Source of the DNA: CAIWHR01 sp963811685
GTDB lineage: Bacteria; Pseudomonadota; Gammaproteobacteria; Burkholderiales; Casimicrobiaceae
DNA: 64,000 nt
Direction of reading: 5' to 3'
Assembly (NCBI GenBank): GCA_963811685.1
Contig: CAWESK010000010.1
Coordinates: 1-64,000, forward strand
In this document: one piece after another, positions 35,960 to 45,471 of the stretch
Layout of the letters: every line of letters starts with the position of its first letter
How positions within the stretch are numbered: position 1 is the stretch's first letter
Notes under the pieces: model-generated
Database searches by the model: none
What the model was told of the DNA's origin: nothing
The model's input: only the letters and a program-made list of their open reading frames with translations
Made by a program: the position numbers and the translations under genes

Positions 35960-36075
35960 AGCGGATCGTGCCTGCGGTTTCGGTGAAGGCTAACTCGCGC
36001 GACGCGCAAGTTAAGGCCGCGAACGCGGCCGGCCGGAGCCAGAACCGAAGATTGCTCCGGGGATTCACCGTATGA
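35956..36075 (+). CDS. Mini-ORF 2 repeating the FtsW C-terminal tail (39 aa)
   Basis: Second member of the chain. The peptide begins MKRIVPAVSVKANSRDAQVK, continues AANAAGRSQ, and ends NRRLLRGFTV. Compared with mini-ORF 1 the middle keeps SVKA-x2-R-x-A-x-VKAANAA-x-R-x-Q and the tail is identical, while 6 of the last 10 codons are different synonyms. Starts and stops overlap neighbours as ATGA. Same uncertainty about expression. Confidence 0.5.
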   Translation: MKRIVPAVSVKANSRDAQVKAANAAGRSQNRRLLRGFTV

Positions 36076-36104
36076 GCGTCGCCGGTAACGGAGCCTGCCC
36101 ATGA
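36072..36104 (+). other. Ten-codon coupling ORF into murG
   Basis: ATG overlapping the stop of mini-ORF 2, ten codons (MSVAGNGACP), and a TGA overlapping the murG ATG. It contains GGAG eight bases before murG, which can serve as its ribosome site. Most likely only a coupling device. Confidence 0.35.
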
Positions 36105-37186
36105 ACGGAACCGTCATGATCACGACGGGCGGCACGGGAGGCCACATTTTTCCGGGGCTCGCGGTCGCGGCCAACCTCGTTGCGCGCGGGTGGGGCGTGT
36201 TCTGGCTCGGCACGCGCGAAGGGATGGAGTCGAAGCTCGTGCCGCAGCACGGCGTGCCGTTCGAGGGAGTTTCGTTCGGCGGCGTGCGCGGCAAAGGGCT
36301 GCGCACACTCGTGCTGGGACCGTTCGCGCTCGCCGGCGCCTGCTGGCAAAGCCGCGGCATCATCCGCCGCCGCGCGCCGGACGTCGTGCTCGGCTTTGGC
36401 GGATTCGCGTCGTTCCCGGGCGCGCTGATGGGCGTTGCCGCCGCAAAGCCGCTGGTGCTGCATGAGCAGAATGCGGTCGCCGGACTTGCGAACCGGGTCC
36501 TTGCGTACGGCGCGGATCGCATCCTTACCGGGTTTCCGGGCACGTTCGCAGGCCGCCACGCGCGCAAGGCCGAATGGGTCGGCAACCCCGTGCGCGATGC
36601 GTTCGGCCGGATACCTCCGCCCGATGTGCGCTTCGCGGGCCGGACGGGCGCGTTGTCGCTGCTCGTCGTCGGCGGGAGCCTCGGCGCGGCCGGCTTGAAC
36701 GAGCGCGTGCCGAAGGCTCTCGCGTTGCTCCCTCCGGGCTCGCGGCCGCGGGTCGTGCATCAGGCGGGCGAGCGGCATATCGACGCGCTCCGAGCCGCGT
36801 ACCGCGACGCCGGGGTCGATGCGCAGTGCGTCGCCTTCATCGACGACATCGCCGCGCGCTACGCGGAAGCCGATCTCGTCGTCTGCCGCGGCGGCGCGAC
36901 GACACTCGCCGAGCTCGCGGCGGTCGGCGTCGGCTCGATCATCGTTCCGCTCCCCGGCGCGATTGCCGACGAGCAGAGCGCCAACGCGCAATCTCTCGTC
37001 GACGCCGGCGCGGCGACGAAAATTCCGCAGGCGGAGCTCACACCCGAGCGGCTGGCGGAGCGCCTCGCCGCGTCCACCCGCGAATCGCTGCTCGCGATGG
37101 CGCAGGCCGCGCGCAAGATCGCGCGCCCGGATGCGGCGCGACGCGTCGCCGACGCGTGCATCGCCCTCGGGACGCCGGCGCGATGA
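36101..37186 (+). CDS. murG: UDP-GlcNAc transferase MurG
   Basis: Adds GlcNAc to lipid I, giving lipid II at the inner membrane surface; 361 residues. Glycine-rich loops TTGGTGGHIFPGLAVA and VVGGSLGAAGLNE, HEQNAVAGLANR, VGNPVRDAF, and the nucleotide-sugar site VCRGGATTLAELAAVG with LPGAIADEQSANAQ are intact. The start is fixed by the conserved N-terminus and the GGAG eight bases upstream. Overlaps murC by four bases. Confidence 0.95.
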   Translation: MNGTVMITTGGTGGHIFPGLAVAANLVARGWGVFWLGTREGMESKLVPQHGVPFEGVSFGGVRGKGLRTLVLGPFALAGACWQSRGIIRRRAPDVVLGFGGFASFPGALMGVAAAKPLVLHEQNAVAGLANRVLAYGADRILTGFPGTFAGRHARKAEWVGNPVRDAFGRIPPPDVRFAGRTGALSLLVVGGSLGAAGLNERVPKALALLPPGSRPRVVHQAGERHIDALRAAYRDAGVDAQCVAFIDDIAARYAEADLVVCRGGATTLAELAAVGVGSIIVPLPGAIADEQSANAQSLVDAGAATKIPQAELTPERLAERLAASTRESLLAMAQAARKIARPDAARRVADACIALGTPAR

Positions 37187-38562
37187 AGCACAAGGTCAAG
37201 CGTGTCCACTTCGTCGGCATCGGCGGCGCCGGCATGAGCGGCATCGCCGAAGTGCTCGCCACGCAGGGCTACCAGGTCTCGGGCTCGGATCTCGCCGCGA
37301 GCGCCGTCACGCGGAGGCTCGAAGGCCTGGGCGTGCGGATCGCGATCGGCCACGACGCCCGCCATGTCGAGGGTGCGGACGCGGTCGTCGTGTCGACGGC
37401 GGTTGCGCCGGACAACCCCGAGATCGCGGCCGCGCGCGAGCGTGGCGTTCCGATCGTCCCCCGCGCGCTGATGCTGGCCGAGCTCATGCGATTGAAGACG
37501 GGCATCGCCGTCGCCGGAACGCACGGCAAGACGACGACGACGAGTCTCATTGCATCGGTGCTGGCGGAGGGCGATCTCGATCCGACGTTCGTGATCGGCG
37601 GCCGGCTGCTGTCGGCCGATGCGAATGCGCGCCTGGGCAAGGGAGATTTCCTGGTCGCCGAGGCCGACGAGTCCGACGCATCGTTCCTCTACCTGTCGCC
37701 GGCGCTCGCGGTGATCACCAACATCGACGCCGATCACATGGAAACATACGGCCACGACTTCGGCCGGCTGAAGCGGGCCTTCGTCGATTTCGCGTTGCGG
37801 CTGCCGTTCTACGGCGTCGTCGTGCTGGGCATCGACGACGCCAATGTCCGCGAGATCGCGCCGCAGATCGCGAAGCCGACCGTGACCTACGGGCTCACCG
37901 CCGAGGCGCAGCTGCAGGCCGTCGATATCGCCAATGCCGCTGGGCGGATGCGGTTCGTCGCGCGTGCCGCGCGAGCCCGCGATCTGCCGGTCGAGCTCAA
38001 TCTTCCGGGCGTGCACAACGTGCGCAATGCGCTGGCCGCGATCGCGATCGGGCGCGAGGTCGGCGTCGCCGACGCCGCGATCGCGAAGGCCCTTGCCGAT
38101 TTCCGCGGCGTCGGCCGCCGCTTCCAGCGCTACGGTGACGTGGCAACGGATGGCGGCAGCTACACGCTCATCGACGACTACGGTCACCATCCGGTCGAGA
38201 TGGCGGCCACGATCGCCGCGGCGCGGGGCAGCTTTCCCGGCCGCCGGCTCGTGCTCGCGTTCCAGCCGCACCGGTACACGCGCACGCGCGACCTGTTCGA
38301 GGATTTCGTGAAGGTGCTCTCGACGGTCGACGCGCTCGTGCTTCTCGACGTATATCCGGCCGGCGAGGCACCGATCGTCGCCGCCGACGGTCGCGCGCTC
38401 GTGCGCGCGGTGCGCGTCGCGGGCCAGGTCGAGCCCGTGTTCGTCGAGACGCTCGCCGACATGCCCGCCGCGATCGGCGCCATCGTTCGCGACGGCGACG
38501 TCGTGGTGACGATGGGCGCCGGCTCCATCGGCCAGGTGCCGGCGCAACTGGTGGCCGCATGA
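37183..38562 (+). CDS. murC: UDP-MurNAc--L-alanine ligase MurC
   Basis: Adds L-alanine to UDP-MurNAc, 459 residues. N-terminal VHFVGIGGAGMSGIAEVL, ATP loop VAGTHGKTTTTSLIASVL, EADESDASFLYL, NIDADHMETYGHDF, LIDDYGHHPVEM and FQPHRYTRTRDLFEDF are present. Overlaps murG and murB by four bases each. Intact and of normal length. Confidence 0.96.
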   Translation: MKHKVKRVHFVGIGGAGMSGIAEVLATQGYQVSGSDLAASAVTRRLEGLGVRIAIGHDARHVEGADAVVVSTAVAPDNPEIAAARERGVPIVPRALMLAELMRLKTGIAVAGTHGKTTTTSLIASVLAEGDLDPTFVIGGRLLSADANARLGKGDFLVAEADESDASFLYLSPALAVITNIDADHMETYGHDFGRLKRAFVDFALRLPFYGVVVLGIDDANVREIAPQIAKPTVTYGLTAEAQLQAVDIANAAGRMRFVARAARARDLPVELNLPGVHNVRNALAAIAIGREVGVADAAIAKALADFRGVGRRFQRYGDVATDGGSYTLIDDYGHHPVEMAATIAAARGSFPGRRLVLAFQPHRYTRTRDLFEDFVKVLSTVDALVLLDVYPAGEAPIVAADGRALVRAVRVAGQVEPVFVETLADMPAAIGAIVRDGDVVVTMGAGSIGQVPAQLVAA

Positions 38563-39493
38563 TGATGAGCGAGCCGCGCCAGTTCGCCCCGCTTCGTGGA
38601 ACGCTCACGCGGGAAACATCACTCGCGCGCTACACGACGTGGCGCTGCGGCGGTCCCGCCGATCAGTTGTACGTTCCGGCCGATCGCGACGACCTCGCGG
38701 CCTTCCTGCGGGGGTTGCCGCCCGATGCGTCCGTCATCGCGCTCGGGCTCGGCAGCAACACGCTGGTCCGCGACGGCGGCGTGCGCGCAACGGTGGTGAT
38801 CATGCACAATCCCGGCGCCGTGCTCGCGGTCACCGATGGCCTCGTCTACGCGGAGGCGACGGTCGCCTGTCCCAAGCTCGCGCGTTTTGCCGCGTTGCAC
38901 GGCTGCGCCGGCGCGGAATTCCTGGCCGGCATCCCGGGCGCCGTCGGCGGCGCGCTCGCGATGAATGCCGGCTGCTATGGCGGCGAGACGTGGCGCCATG
39001 TCGTCCGCGTCGAGGTGGTGGGGCGCGACGGCCGTTTCGAAGTGCGCACGCCCGCCGACTACAGGATCGGCTACCGGAGCGTTCGTCGCGCCGACGGTAG
39101 CCCGCCCGACGGCATTTTCACCGCGGCGTGGTTCACGTTTGCGCCGGGCGACGGCACGGCGGCGCGCGCCCGGATCAAGGAGCTCCTCGCGCGACGCATT
39201 GCCACGCAGCCGCTCAATCTGCCGAACGCGGGAAGCGTGTTCCGCAACCCGGACGGCGATCACGCGGCGCGGCTCATCGAAAGCTGCGGCCTCAAGGGTT
39301 TCGCGATCGGCGGCGCATTGGTGTCGCCGAAGCACGCCAACTTCATCGTCAATCCGCGCGGCACCGCGACGGCCGCCGACATCGAGGCGATCATCGCGCA
39401 CGTCCGGGAAACGGTGCGCGCCAAGACCGGCGTCGACCTCGAGCCGGAAGTGCGCATCATCGGTGAGGCCGCAAGCTCAGGGGCCCGGCAACG

Positions 39494-39497
<4 letters not shown>
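38559..39497 (+). CDS. murB: UDP-N-acetylenolpyruvoylglucosamine reductase MurB
   Basis: FAD enzyme reducing enolpyruvyl-UDP-GlcNAc to UDP-MurNAc, 312 residues. Motifs: TTWRCGGPADQLYVP, LGLGSNTLVRDGG (FAD), GAEFLAGIPGAVGGALAMNA, IGYRSVRRADG (with the active tyrosine), NAGSVFRNPDGDHAARLIE, and HANFIVNPRGTATAADIEA. This is the shorter, type II pattern with the GSVFRNP serine. Three ATGs in a row make the exact start uncertain by a few residues. Confidence 0.95.
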
Positions 39498-40400
<903 letters not shown>

Positions 40401-40411
<11 letters not shown>

Positions 40412-41150
40412 CGCGAAACAGCTGAACGCGATCGCTGCCGGCCTTGCGCTGATCGCGGCAGGCGCGCTCGTCGCCGGCGGCTTCGCGTGGCTCTTCCGCC
40501 AGCCGGCATTCGAATTTCGCGAGGTCGTCGTGACGACGGCGCCCGCGCGGGCGAGCGCGGCGCATCTGGAGGCGGTCATTCGCGACGAATTCGCAGGCAC
40601 GTTCTTCACGATGAACCTGGATCGCGCGCGCGCGGCGCTCTTGCAGGTGCCGTGGGTGCGGCGCGCATCGCTCTCCCGCCAGTGGCCGCAGCGCCTCGAG
40701 GTGACGATCGAGGAGCACCAGCCGCTCGCGCGCTGGAACGGCGATGCGCTCGTCGACGTGGACGGCGAAGTCTTCACCGCCGACTACGACGGCGATCTGC
40801 CGCAGTTCGAAGGCGCGGACGCGCGCGCCGCGGAGATCGCCGCGCGATTTGCCGAGTGGTCATCCGCGCTCGCTCCGCTGTCGCTCGCCGTGCAGGAGAT
40901 CCGCGTCTCGCCGCGCGGCGGCTGGCACGTCCGCGCGACAGGAGCGGCCGGGGCGCTCGACATCGAGCTCGGCCGCGACGATCCGGGCGAGCGCCTCGCG
41001 CGCTTCGTCGCAGTCTACGGGCGCACGATCCAGGCGCTCTTGCGGGCGGGCACGCATGTCGACCGCGTCGACCTCCGCTACCGCAACGGCTTCGCGGCGC
41101 ACGTGCCGGGATTCCGCGAGCGGCGAGGAAAGAAAGCGGGCGCCGCCTGA
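40401..41150 (+). CDS. ftsQ: Cell division protein FtsQ
   Basis: Bitopic divisome protein, 249 residues: short cytoplasmic start (MWDDAKQLN), one helix (AIAAGLALIAAGALVAGGFA), a POTRA-like domain (FFTMNLDRARAALLQVPWVR, ASLSRQWPQRLEVTIEEHQP) and the beta domain (VDLRYRNGFAAHVPGF). ATG at 40401 sits within the ddlB 3' end and matches the family start. Scaffold for FtsL/FtsB. Confidence 0.93.
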
Positions 41151-41194
41151 TGAGCGACGACGTGCACAGCGAGGGGATGGTGGACCGATGGTGA
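41150..41194 (+). other. 14-codon coupling ORF between ftsQ and ftsA
   Basis: ATG shares one base with the ftsQ stop and the frame (MSDDVHSEGMVDRW) ends at a TGA lying over the first codons of ftsA. It carries GAGG about 12 bases before ftsA. Probably keeps ribosomes engaged across the 37-base gap rather than making a useful peptide. Confidence 0.3.
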
Positions 41195-42420
41195 AGGAAG
41201 CGAAAAACCTGATCGTGGGCCTCGACATCGGGACGTCGAAGATCGTCGCGATCGTCGCCGAGGTCGCAGCGGACGGCGAGCTCAACATCATCGGCCTCGG
41301 CACGCAACCGTCGCGCGGGCTGCGGCGCGGAGTCGTCGTCAACATCGAGGCGACGATGGCCTCGATCCAGCGCGTGCTCGAGGAAGCGGAGCTGATGGCC
41401 GACTGCCGCATTACCGAGGTCTACACCGGTGTCGCGGGCAGCCACATCCGCAGCCTCAACTCGAGCGGCATGGTCGCCATCAAGGAAAAGGAAGTCACGC
41501 AGGCGGACATCGACCGCGTCGTCGAGACGGCGAAGGCGATCGCGATTCCGAACGATCAGCAGATCCTGCACATCCTCCCGCAGGAATTCATCATCGACGG
41601 GCAGGAGGACGTGCGCGAGCCGCTTGGCATGAGCGGCGTGCGGCTCGAGGTCAAGGTGCACATCGTCACCGGCGCGGTGTCGGCGGTGGAGAACATCGTC
41701 AAGTGCGTGCGCCGCTGCGGCCTCGAGGTGAAGGACGTGATCCTGCAGCCGCTCGCGTCGTCGATCGCGGTGCTGAACGACGACGAGAAGGAATTGGGCG
41801 TCTGCCTGATGGACATCGGCGGCGGCACCACCGACATCGCGGTGTTCGCGAACGGCGCGATCCGCCACACCGCGGTGATCCCGATCGCCGGCGACCAGGT
41901 GACCAACGACATCGCGATGACGCTGCGCACGCCGACCAAGGAAGCCGAAGAGCTGAAGCTGCGCCACGGCTGTGCGCTGCGGCAGCTCGCCGACCCGAAG
42001 GACATCATCGAAGTGCCCGGCGTGGGCGATCGCGCGCCGCGCAAGCTCTCGCGGCAGACGCTGGCCGAGGTCATCGAGCCGCGGATCGAGGAGCTCTACA
42101 CGCTGGTGCAGGCGGAGCTTCGCCGCTCCGGCTTCGAGGAGCTCCTGTCGTCGGGGATCGTGCTCACCGGCGGCACCGCGCTGCTCGCGGGAATGACCGA
42201 GCTCGGCGAGGAAGTTTTCCATTTGCCGGTGCGCATCGGGGTGCCGGCGTACGTCGGCGGATTGGCGGACGTCGTGCGCAGCCCGCGCTACGCGACGGCG
42301 GTCGGGCTCCTGCTCGAGGGCCGCGACCAATACCTGCAGGCGCGCGAGTCGCGCGCCCGGACGACCGGAATCTCCGGCGCGGCCGAACGGATGAAGCAAT
42401 GGTTCAAGGCGAATTTCTAG
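41188..42420 (+). CDS. ftsA: Cell division protein FtsA
   Basis: Actin-like protein that tethers FtsZ to the membrane, 410 residues. Phosphate loop VGLDIGTSKIVAIVAEV, 1C domain VVNIEATMASIQRVLEEAE, second phosphate loop LMDIGGGTTDIAVFANGA, adenosine motif GIVLTGGTALLAGM, and a C-terminal amphipathic helix ERMKQWFKANF for membrane binding. All intact. Followed by a 96-base gap before ftsZ. Confidence 0.96.
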   Translation: MVKEAKNLIVGLDIGTSKIVAIVAEVAADGELNIIGLGTQPSRGLRRGVVVNIEATMASIQRVLEEAELMADCRITEVYTGVAGSHIRSLNSSGMVAIKEKEVTQADIDRVVETAKAIAIPNDQQILHILPQEFIIDGQEDVREPLGMSGVRLEVKVHIVTGAVSAVENIVKCVRRCGLEVKDVILQPLASSIAVLNDDEKELGVCLMDIGGGTTDIAVFANGAIRHTAVIPIAGDQVTNDIAMTLRTPTKEAEELKLRHGCALRQLADPKDIIEVPGVGDRAPRKLSRQTLAEVIEPRIEELYTLVQAELRRSGFEELLSSGIVLTGGTALLAGMTELGEEVFHLPVRIGVPAYVGGLADVVRSPRYATAVGLLLEGRDQYLQARESRARTTGISGAAERMKQWFKANF

Positions 42421-42516
42421 CGATAGGCGTTCGAAGAATCAGGGAACAACAGGCGGCTTAGAAGAAACGACGGCAGTGAAATCGAAATCGCGCAACTGAC
42501 AGGAAAGGAGCACACC

Positions 42517-43698
42517 ATGTTTGAAATCATCGACCAGTCCCCGCAGGAAGGGGCCATCATCAAGGTCATCGGCGTCGGCGGGTGCGGCGGCAACGCGGTC
42601 GAGCACATGATCAGCAAAGGGCTCGTCGGCGTCGAGTTCATCAGCGCCAACACCGACGCGCAGGCGCTGAAGCGCTCGACAGCGCCGGTGCAGCTGCAGC
42701 TCGGCAGCACCCTGACGCGCGGGCTCGGCGCCGGAGCGCGCCCGGAGATCGGACGCGACGCGGCGAACGAGGACCGCGACCGCATCGCCGAGCTGATCGA
42801 CGGCGCGGACATGCTGTTCATCACCGCCGGGATGGGCGGCGGCACCGGGACCGGCGCCGCGCCGGTCATCGCCGACATCGCGAAGACGATGGACATCCTG
42901 ACGGTCGCCGTCGTCACGCGGCCGTTCGAGTTCGAAGGCAAGCGCAAGAAGGTCGCCGACGCGGGGATCGAGGAGCTCAAGAAGAAAGTCGACTCGCTCA
43001 TCATCATCCCCAACGACAAGCTGATGCAGGTGCTGGGCGACGACGTCTCCGTGCTCGACGCCTACGCATCCGCGAACGACGTGCTGCACGGCGCCGTGTC
43101 CGGGATCGCCGAGGTCATCAACAACGCGGGTCTCGTCAACGTCGACTTCGCCGACGTGCGTACCGTGATGGGCGAGGTCGGGATGGCGATGATGGGCTCC
43201 GCGATGGCCGAAGGCGCCGACCGCAGCCGACTGGCCGCCGAAGCCGCGGTGAAGAGTCCGCTGCTCGAGGACGTCAACCTGCAGGGGGCGCGCGGCGTGC
43301 TGGTCAACATCACGGCGTCGTCGTCGCTCAAGATGAAGGAGTACCACGAGGTGATGAGCACGATCCGCGAATTCATGGCGGAGGAGGCGCTGGTGATCGT
43401 CGGCACGGTGATCGACGAGGCGATGGGCGCGCGGCTGCGGGTGACGATGGTGGCGACCGGCCTCGGGCCGGCGACCGCGAAGCAGCAGCAGCGCACACCG
43501 AGCATCGCGCTGGTCGAGCCGATGCAGGTGGTCCAGCGCACCGGCACCGACAACGTCGGCGTTGCGACAGGATCGGTCAACTACGACGATCTCGAGCAGC
43601 CGGCCGTGGTGCGGCGCGGACGCACGCCGCCCGCGGGGGCCGCGCCGGCCTTCGATGCGGCGGACATCCCGGCGTTCCTGCGCAAGCAGGCGGATTAA
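42517..43698 (+). CDS. ftsZ: Cell division GTPase FtsZ
   Basis: Tubulin-like GTPase forming the Z ring, 393 residues. GTP loop MGGGTGTGAAPVIADIAKT near residue 106, synergy-loop sequence NVDFADVRTVMGEVGMAMMG, and the C-terminal binding peptide DIPAFLRKQAD that contacts FtsA and, in related bacteria, ZapD, whose gene lies at 53.6 kb. Strong ribosome site AGGAAAGGAG. The 96-base upstream gap holds no clear promoter. Confidence 0.97.
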   Translation: MFEIIDQSPQEGAIIKVIGVGGCGGNAVEHMISKGLVGVEFISANTDAQALKRSTAPVQLQLGSTLTRGLGAGARPEIGRDAANEDRDRIAELIDGADMLFITAGMGGGTGTGAAPVIADIAKTMDILTVAVVTRPFEFEGKRKKVADAGIEELKKKVDSLIIIPNDKLMQVLGDDVSVLDAYASANDVLHGAVSGIAEVINNAGLVNVDFADVRTVMGEVGMAMMGSAMAEGADRSRLAAEAAVKSPLLEDVNLQGARGVLVNITASSSLKMKEYHEVMSTIREFMAEEALVIVGTVIDEAMGARLRVTMVATGLGPATAKQQQRTPSIALVEPMQVVQRTGTDNVGVATGSVNYDDLEQPAVVRRGRTPPAGAAPAFDAADIPAFLRKQAD

Positions 43699-43719
43699 TG
43701 AGCAAAGAGCGCGTGGCGG

Positions 43720-43739
43720 GCGGCGGCGCCAGCCGCCGC
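43720..43739 (+). terminator. GC hairpin after ftsZ, terminator-like without T-run
   Basis: Perfect eight-base stem GCGGCGGC-GCCA-GCCGCCGC 22 bases after the ftsZ stop, immediately before the lpxC promoter. No run of T follows, so intrinsic termination is doubtful; it may attenuate or protect the dcw mRNA. It lies within a 22-codon ORF (43698-43766) that starts on the ftsZ stop. Confidence 0.35.
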
Positions 43740-43769
43740 TTGGCCGAGCGCGTCTATCCATGTTAAAAT
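43740..43769 (+). promoter_or_regulatory. Promoter of lpxC
   Basis: TTGGCC (43740-43745) and TAAAAT (43764-43769) separated by 18 bases, 48 bases before the lpxC start. A separate lpxC promoter at the end of the dcw cluster is usual. Confidence 0.6.
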
Positions 43770-43816
43770 GATCGCTAAGCCCTTGACCCGGCGCGCGATT
43801 TGGTCAGGTTGACGCC

Positions 43817-44731
43817 ATGCTGAAGCAGCGAACTCTGAAGACGACGATCAAGACGACGGGCGTCGGGCTCCACACCGGCGCGCGCGTCGATCTCGTGCTG
43901 CGGCCGGCGGCGCCCGACGCCGGCATCACGTTTCATCGCGTCGATCTGCCGACGGCCGTCGCCATTCCCGCGAACGCGCGTTATGTCGGCGATACGCGCT
44001 TGTCGTCGACGCTGAAGCAGGACGGCGCCTCGATCTCCACCGTCGAGCACGTCATGTCGGCACTGGCGGGGCTCGGCATCGACAACGTGCACATCGATGT
44101 CGCCGGCCCCGAGATTCCGATCATGGACGGCAGCGCCGGTCCGTTCGTGTTCCTGCTGCAATCGGCCGGGATCGTCGAGCAGAACGCCGCGAAGAAATAC
44201 CTGACCATCGTCCAGCCCGTCGAAGTGCGCGACGGCGACAAGTGGGCGCGTTTCGACCCGTTCTACGGCTTCAAGCTCGACTTCACGATCGACTTCCCGC
44301 ACCCGATGTTCGGCTCGGAGAACCGGCAGGTCGTGATCGATTTCGCCGAGCATTCGTACGTCAAGGAAGTGGCGCGCGCGCGGACGTTCGGCTTCATGCA
44401 GGACGTCGAGGCGATGCGCGCGGCCGGGCTCGGACTCGGCGGCAGCCTGCAGAACGCCATCGTGCTCGATGATTTCCGCGTGCTGAACGCCGAGGGCCTT
44501 CGCTACGACAACGAATTCGTGAAGCACAAGGTGCTGGACGCGATCGGCGATCTCTACCTGCTCGGCCATCCGTTGATCGGACAGTACACCGCGTTCAAGT
44601 CGGGCCATGCGCTCAACAACGCGCTGGCGCGGACGCTGCTCGACCGGCCCGAGGCGTTCGAGCTCACGACGTTCAAGGCCGAGAACGACGTGCCGACGGC
44701 GTTCCAGGGCTGGCAGCTGTCGCCGGCCTGA
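43817..44731 (+). CDS. lpxC: UDP-3-O-acyl-N-acetylglucosamine deacetylase LpxC
   Basis: Zn2+ enzyme for the first committed step of lipid A synthesis, 304 residues. Start QRTLKTTIKTTGVGLHTGAR, zinc ligand in STVEHVMSALAGLGIDN, active-site Glu in that same helix, PIMDGSAGPFVFLLQSAGI, FVKHKVLDAIGDLYLLGHPL and SGHALNNALARTLL with the remaining His ligands. Confirms a Gram-negative cell envelope. Own promoter predicted upstream. Confidence 0.96.
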   Translation: MLKQRTLKTTIKTTGVGLHTGARVDLVLRPAAPDAGITFHRVDLPTAVAIPANARYVGDTRLSSTLKQDGASISTVEHVMSALAGLGIDNVHIDVAGPEIPIMDGSAGPFVFLLQSAGIVEQNAAKKYLTIVQPVEVRDGDKWARFDPFYGFKLDFTIDFPHPMFGSENRQVVIDFAEHSYVKEVARARTFGFMQDVEAMRAAGLGLGGSLQNAIVLDDFRVLNAEGLRYDNEFVKHKVLDAIGDLYLLGHPLIGQYTAFKSGHALNNALARTLLDRPEAFELTTFKAENDVPTAFQGWQLSPA

Positions 44732-44755
44732 CGCCGTTTCCCGTCTCGCGCGTTC

Positions 44756-44944
44756 TTGTTCCTCGTCCGGCTGCTGCTCTACCTGGCCCTCTCGGCCGTC
44801 GGCGTCTCCGCGCTGCTCTACCTCTACTCGCGCGACCGCAAGTACCTCAAATTCATCGGCCAGGTGATCCGCTTCACGATCATTCTCGGCGTTGTGGTGT
44901 TTCTCTTTTTCGCCTTCGAGCGCATCGTCGGGCCCTCGCTGTAG
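44756..44944 (+). CDS. Small membrane protein downstream of lpxC
   Basis: A 62-residue protein with two hydrophobic helices (LVRLLLYLALSAVGVSALLY and IRFTIILGVVVFLFFAFERI) joined by a basic loop (YSRDRKYLKFIGQV). Start is taken as the TTG at 44756, since no ATG is available. Similar short membrane proteins follow lpxC in other Betaproteobacteria; function unknown. Confidence 0.65.
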   Translation: MFLVRLLLYLALSAVGVSALLYLYSRDRKYLKFIGQVIRFTIILGVVVFLFFAFERIVGPSL

Positions 44945-44965
44945 CCCATGCCATAGAAGTGAGCG

Positions 44966-45400
44966 CTAACTCGTGCGGCGCAGGAACCGGGCGAGCGCGG
45001 TCTTCAGGGGCCCCGATGGCAGGTCGCGGGCAAGGGTCGCCAAGGGTCGCAGCGCGCTCCTATCAATTTGTTTTACAAGGGGTTTCTCCGTCCTTGCAGG
45101 CCCCGCGGCAACTTGCACGCGCACGCGGATTGAAGTAAATTCGCAACCTTCCCGCTGCAGTTCGGCGAGGAGATCCGGTGCCCGCTGCCGTGCGACGGCG
45201 GCAATGGCGCCGGCATCGGCGATCAGATTGAGCTCGGGGCCCCGTTCGTCGGCGACGCGAATGCGTTCTGCCAGCGGGCGCGGCAGGTGGCGGCGGACGA
45301 TCGCCGTCAATGCGACTTCGCGGCGGCGCCGCGCGTCCCAGGCGGCAAGGGCCGGGTCGGCGGCCAGAATGCGCTGCAGCGGTTGCGGCGAACGCGCCAT
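44966..45400 (-). CDS. dciA: DciA-like DUF721 protein
   Basis: A 144-residue protein of the DUF721 family; DciA is the helicase operator that helps load DnaB in bacteria lacking DnaC. The N-terminal MARSPQPLQRILAADPALAA and VRRHLPRPLAERIRVADERG regions fit the shorter betaproteobacterial type found between lpxC and secA. Convergent with the lpxC unit and divergent from M23. ATG at 45400 chosen over the GTG two codons upstream. Assignment by family feel and synteny, moderate certainty. Confidence 0.7.
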   Translation of the reverse strand: MARSPQPLQRILAADPALAAWDARRRREVALTAIVRRHLPRPLAERIRVADERGPELNLIADAGAIAAVARQRAPDLLAELQREGCEFTSIRVRVQVAAGPARTEKPLVKQIDRSALRPLATLARDLPSGPLKTALARFLRRTS

Positions 45401-45471
45401 GTGCACGGGTGGCGTTGTGGATCGTCGGACGCGCGGCGCGCGGCGACGGAGCGAACGGGGGAGAAGCCCAA

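Larger units (their letters stand above)
35814..36075 (+). repeat. Tandem duplication of the ftsW 3' end with interposed palindromic cassette
   Basis: Three copies of the codons for NRRLLRGFTV plus TGA lie at 35814-35846, 35927-35959 and 36043-36075 (periods 113 and 116). Between them are two related cassettes containing a VKA...VKAANAA coding pattern and two inverted repeats each. The decapeptide copies are identical in protein but differ at 6-8 of 10 codons, all synonymous. Confidence 0.9.
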
